A model generated the notes under the pieces. It searched no databases, was not told the origin of the DNA, and worked only from the letters and a program-made list of their open reading frames with translations. A stretch of DNA of 64,000 bases. Source: Caldimonas manganoxidans ATCC BAA-369. Its GTDB lineage: Bacteria > Pseudomonadota > Gammaproteobacteria > Burkholderiales > Burkholderiaceae_C. The translations under genes and the position numbers were made by a program. Positions within the stretch are counted from its first letter, which is position 1. Every line of letters starts with the position of its first letter. Location of the stretch: the NCBI RefSeq assembly GCF_000381125.1, contig NZ_KB905934.1:1-64000 (forward strand). Reading direction: 5' to 3'. Below, one piece after another: positions 63,956 through 64,000 of the stretch.

Positions 63956-64000
63956 AAAAGCTCCTCGTGTTGGGCCGCGATTTTCGGTGATTCAGCCAAG

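Overview
The window looks like a GC-rich betaproteobacterial chromosome of the order Burkholderiales, probably Comamonadaceae or a close relative. The tmRNA encodes the tag ANDERFALAA. The host block reads ubiG-gph, ompA, gyrA, serC, pheA, tyrA, a fused aroA-cmk, rpsA, ihfB, lapA and lapB, an order I associate with that group. No assignment below genus-group level can be supported from sequence alone.

Positions 1 to about 28.4 kb are the right part of a tailed-phage prophage; its left part lies outside the window. Read on the minus strand from 9083 down to 1, it holds a lambda-type packaging and head module: small and large terminase, two tail-fibre-like proteins, gpW, portal, S49 protease with a probable nested scaffold, decoration protein, major capsid protein, head-tail connector proteins and the start of the tail tube gene. 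Three small plus-strand genes (9193-10449), each preceded by the same repeated leader, separate this from the early region. The early region (10419-21907, minus strand) has two ParB-methyltransferase fusions, a RuvC-like nuclease, a P4-type primase-helicase, a sigma-region-4 regulator, a Cas4/RecB-like Fe-S nuclease, a P63C protein, a DUF669-like protein and a Sak4-like ATPase. Positions 22067-24550 are a translationally coupled serine recombinase operon.

Between the recombinase operon and the host tmRNA lies cargo: a secreted thermonuclease-like protein and a three-gene plus-strand cassette (25209-28420). The cassette has a LexA-type DNA-binding protein behind a promoter overlapped by a perfect palindrome, a cysteine-free protein beginning Met-Gly, and a 703-residue QueC-like PP-loop enzyme with a zinc knuckle and a long C-terminal extension. 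QueC-like enzymes are known parts of anti-phage systems (Qat, type IV CBASS). This cassette is the best candidate for an undescribed defence system.

From 28.68 kb onward the sequence is host core: ssrA, gph, ubiG, an OmpA-family protein, gyrA, then the aromatic amino acid and translation cluster (serC-pheA-tyrA-aroA/cmk-rpsA-ihfB-lapA-lapB). A glycosyltransferase-like gene, a ComEA-like protein, a patatin phospholipase, a His/Lys-rich exported protein, dnaE, trhO, a DUF599 membrane protein, a LysR regulator, gluQ, a complete TctDE-TctCBA tricarboxylate uptake locus, DUF2339/DUF3999 membrane proteins, a YkgJ-type protein and orn follow. Several intergenic regions carry long perfect palindromes.
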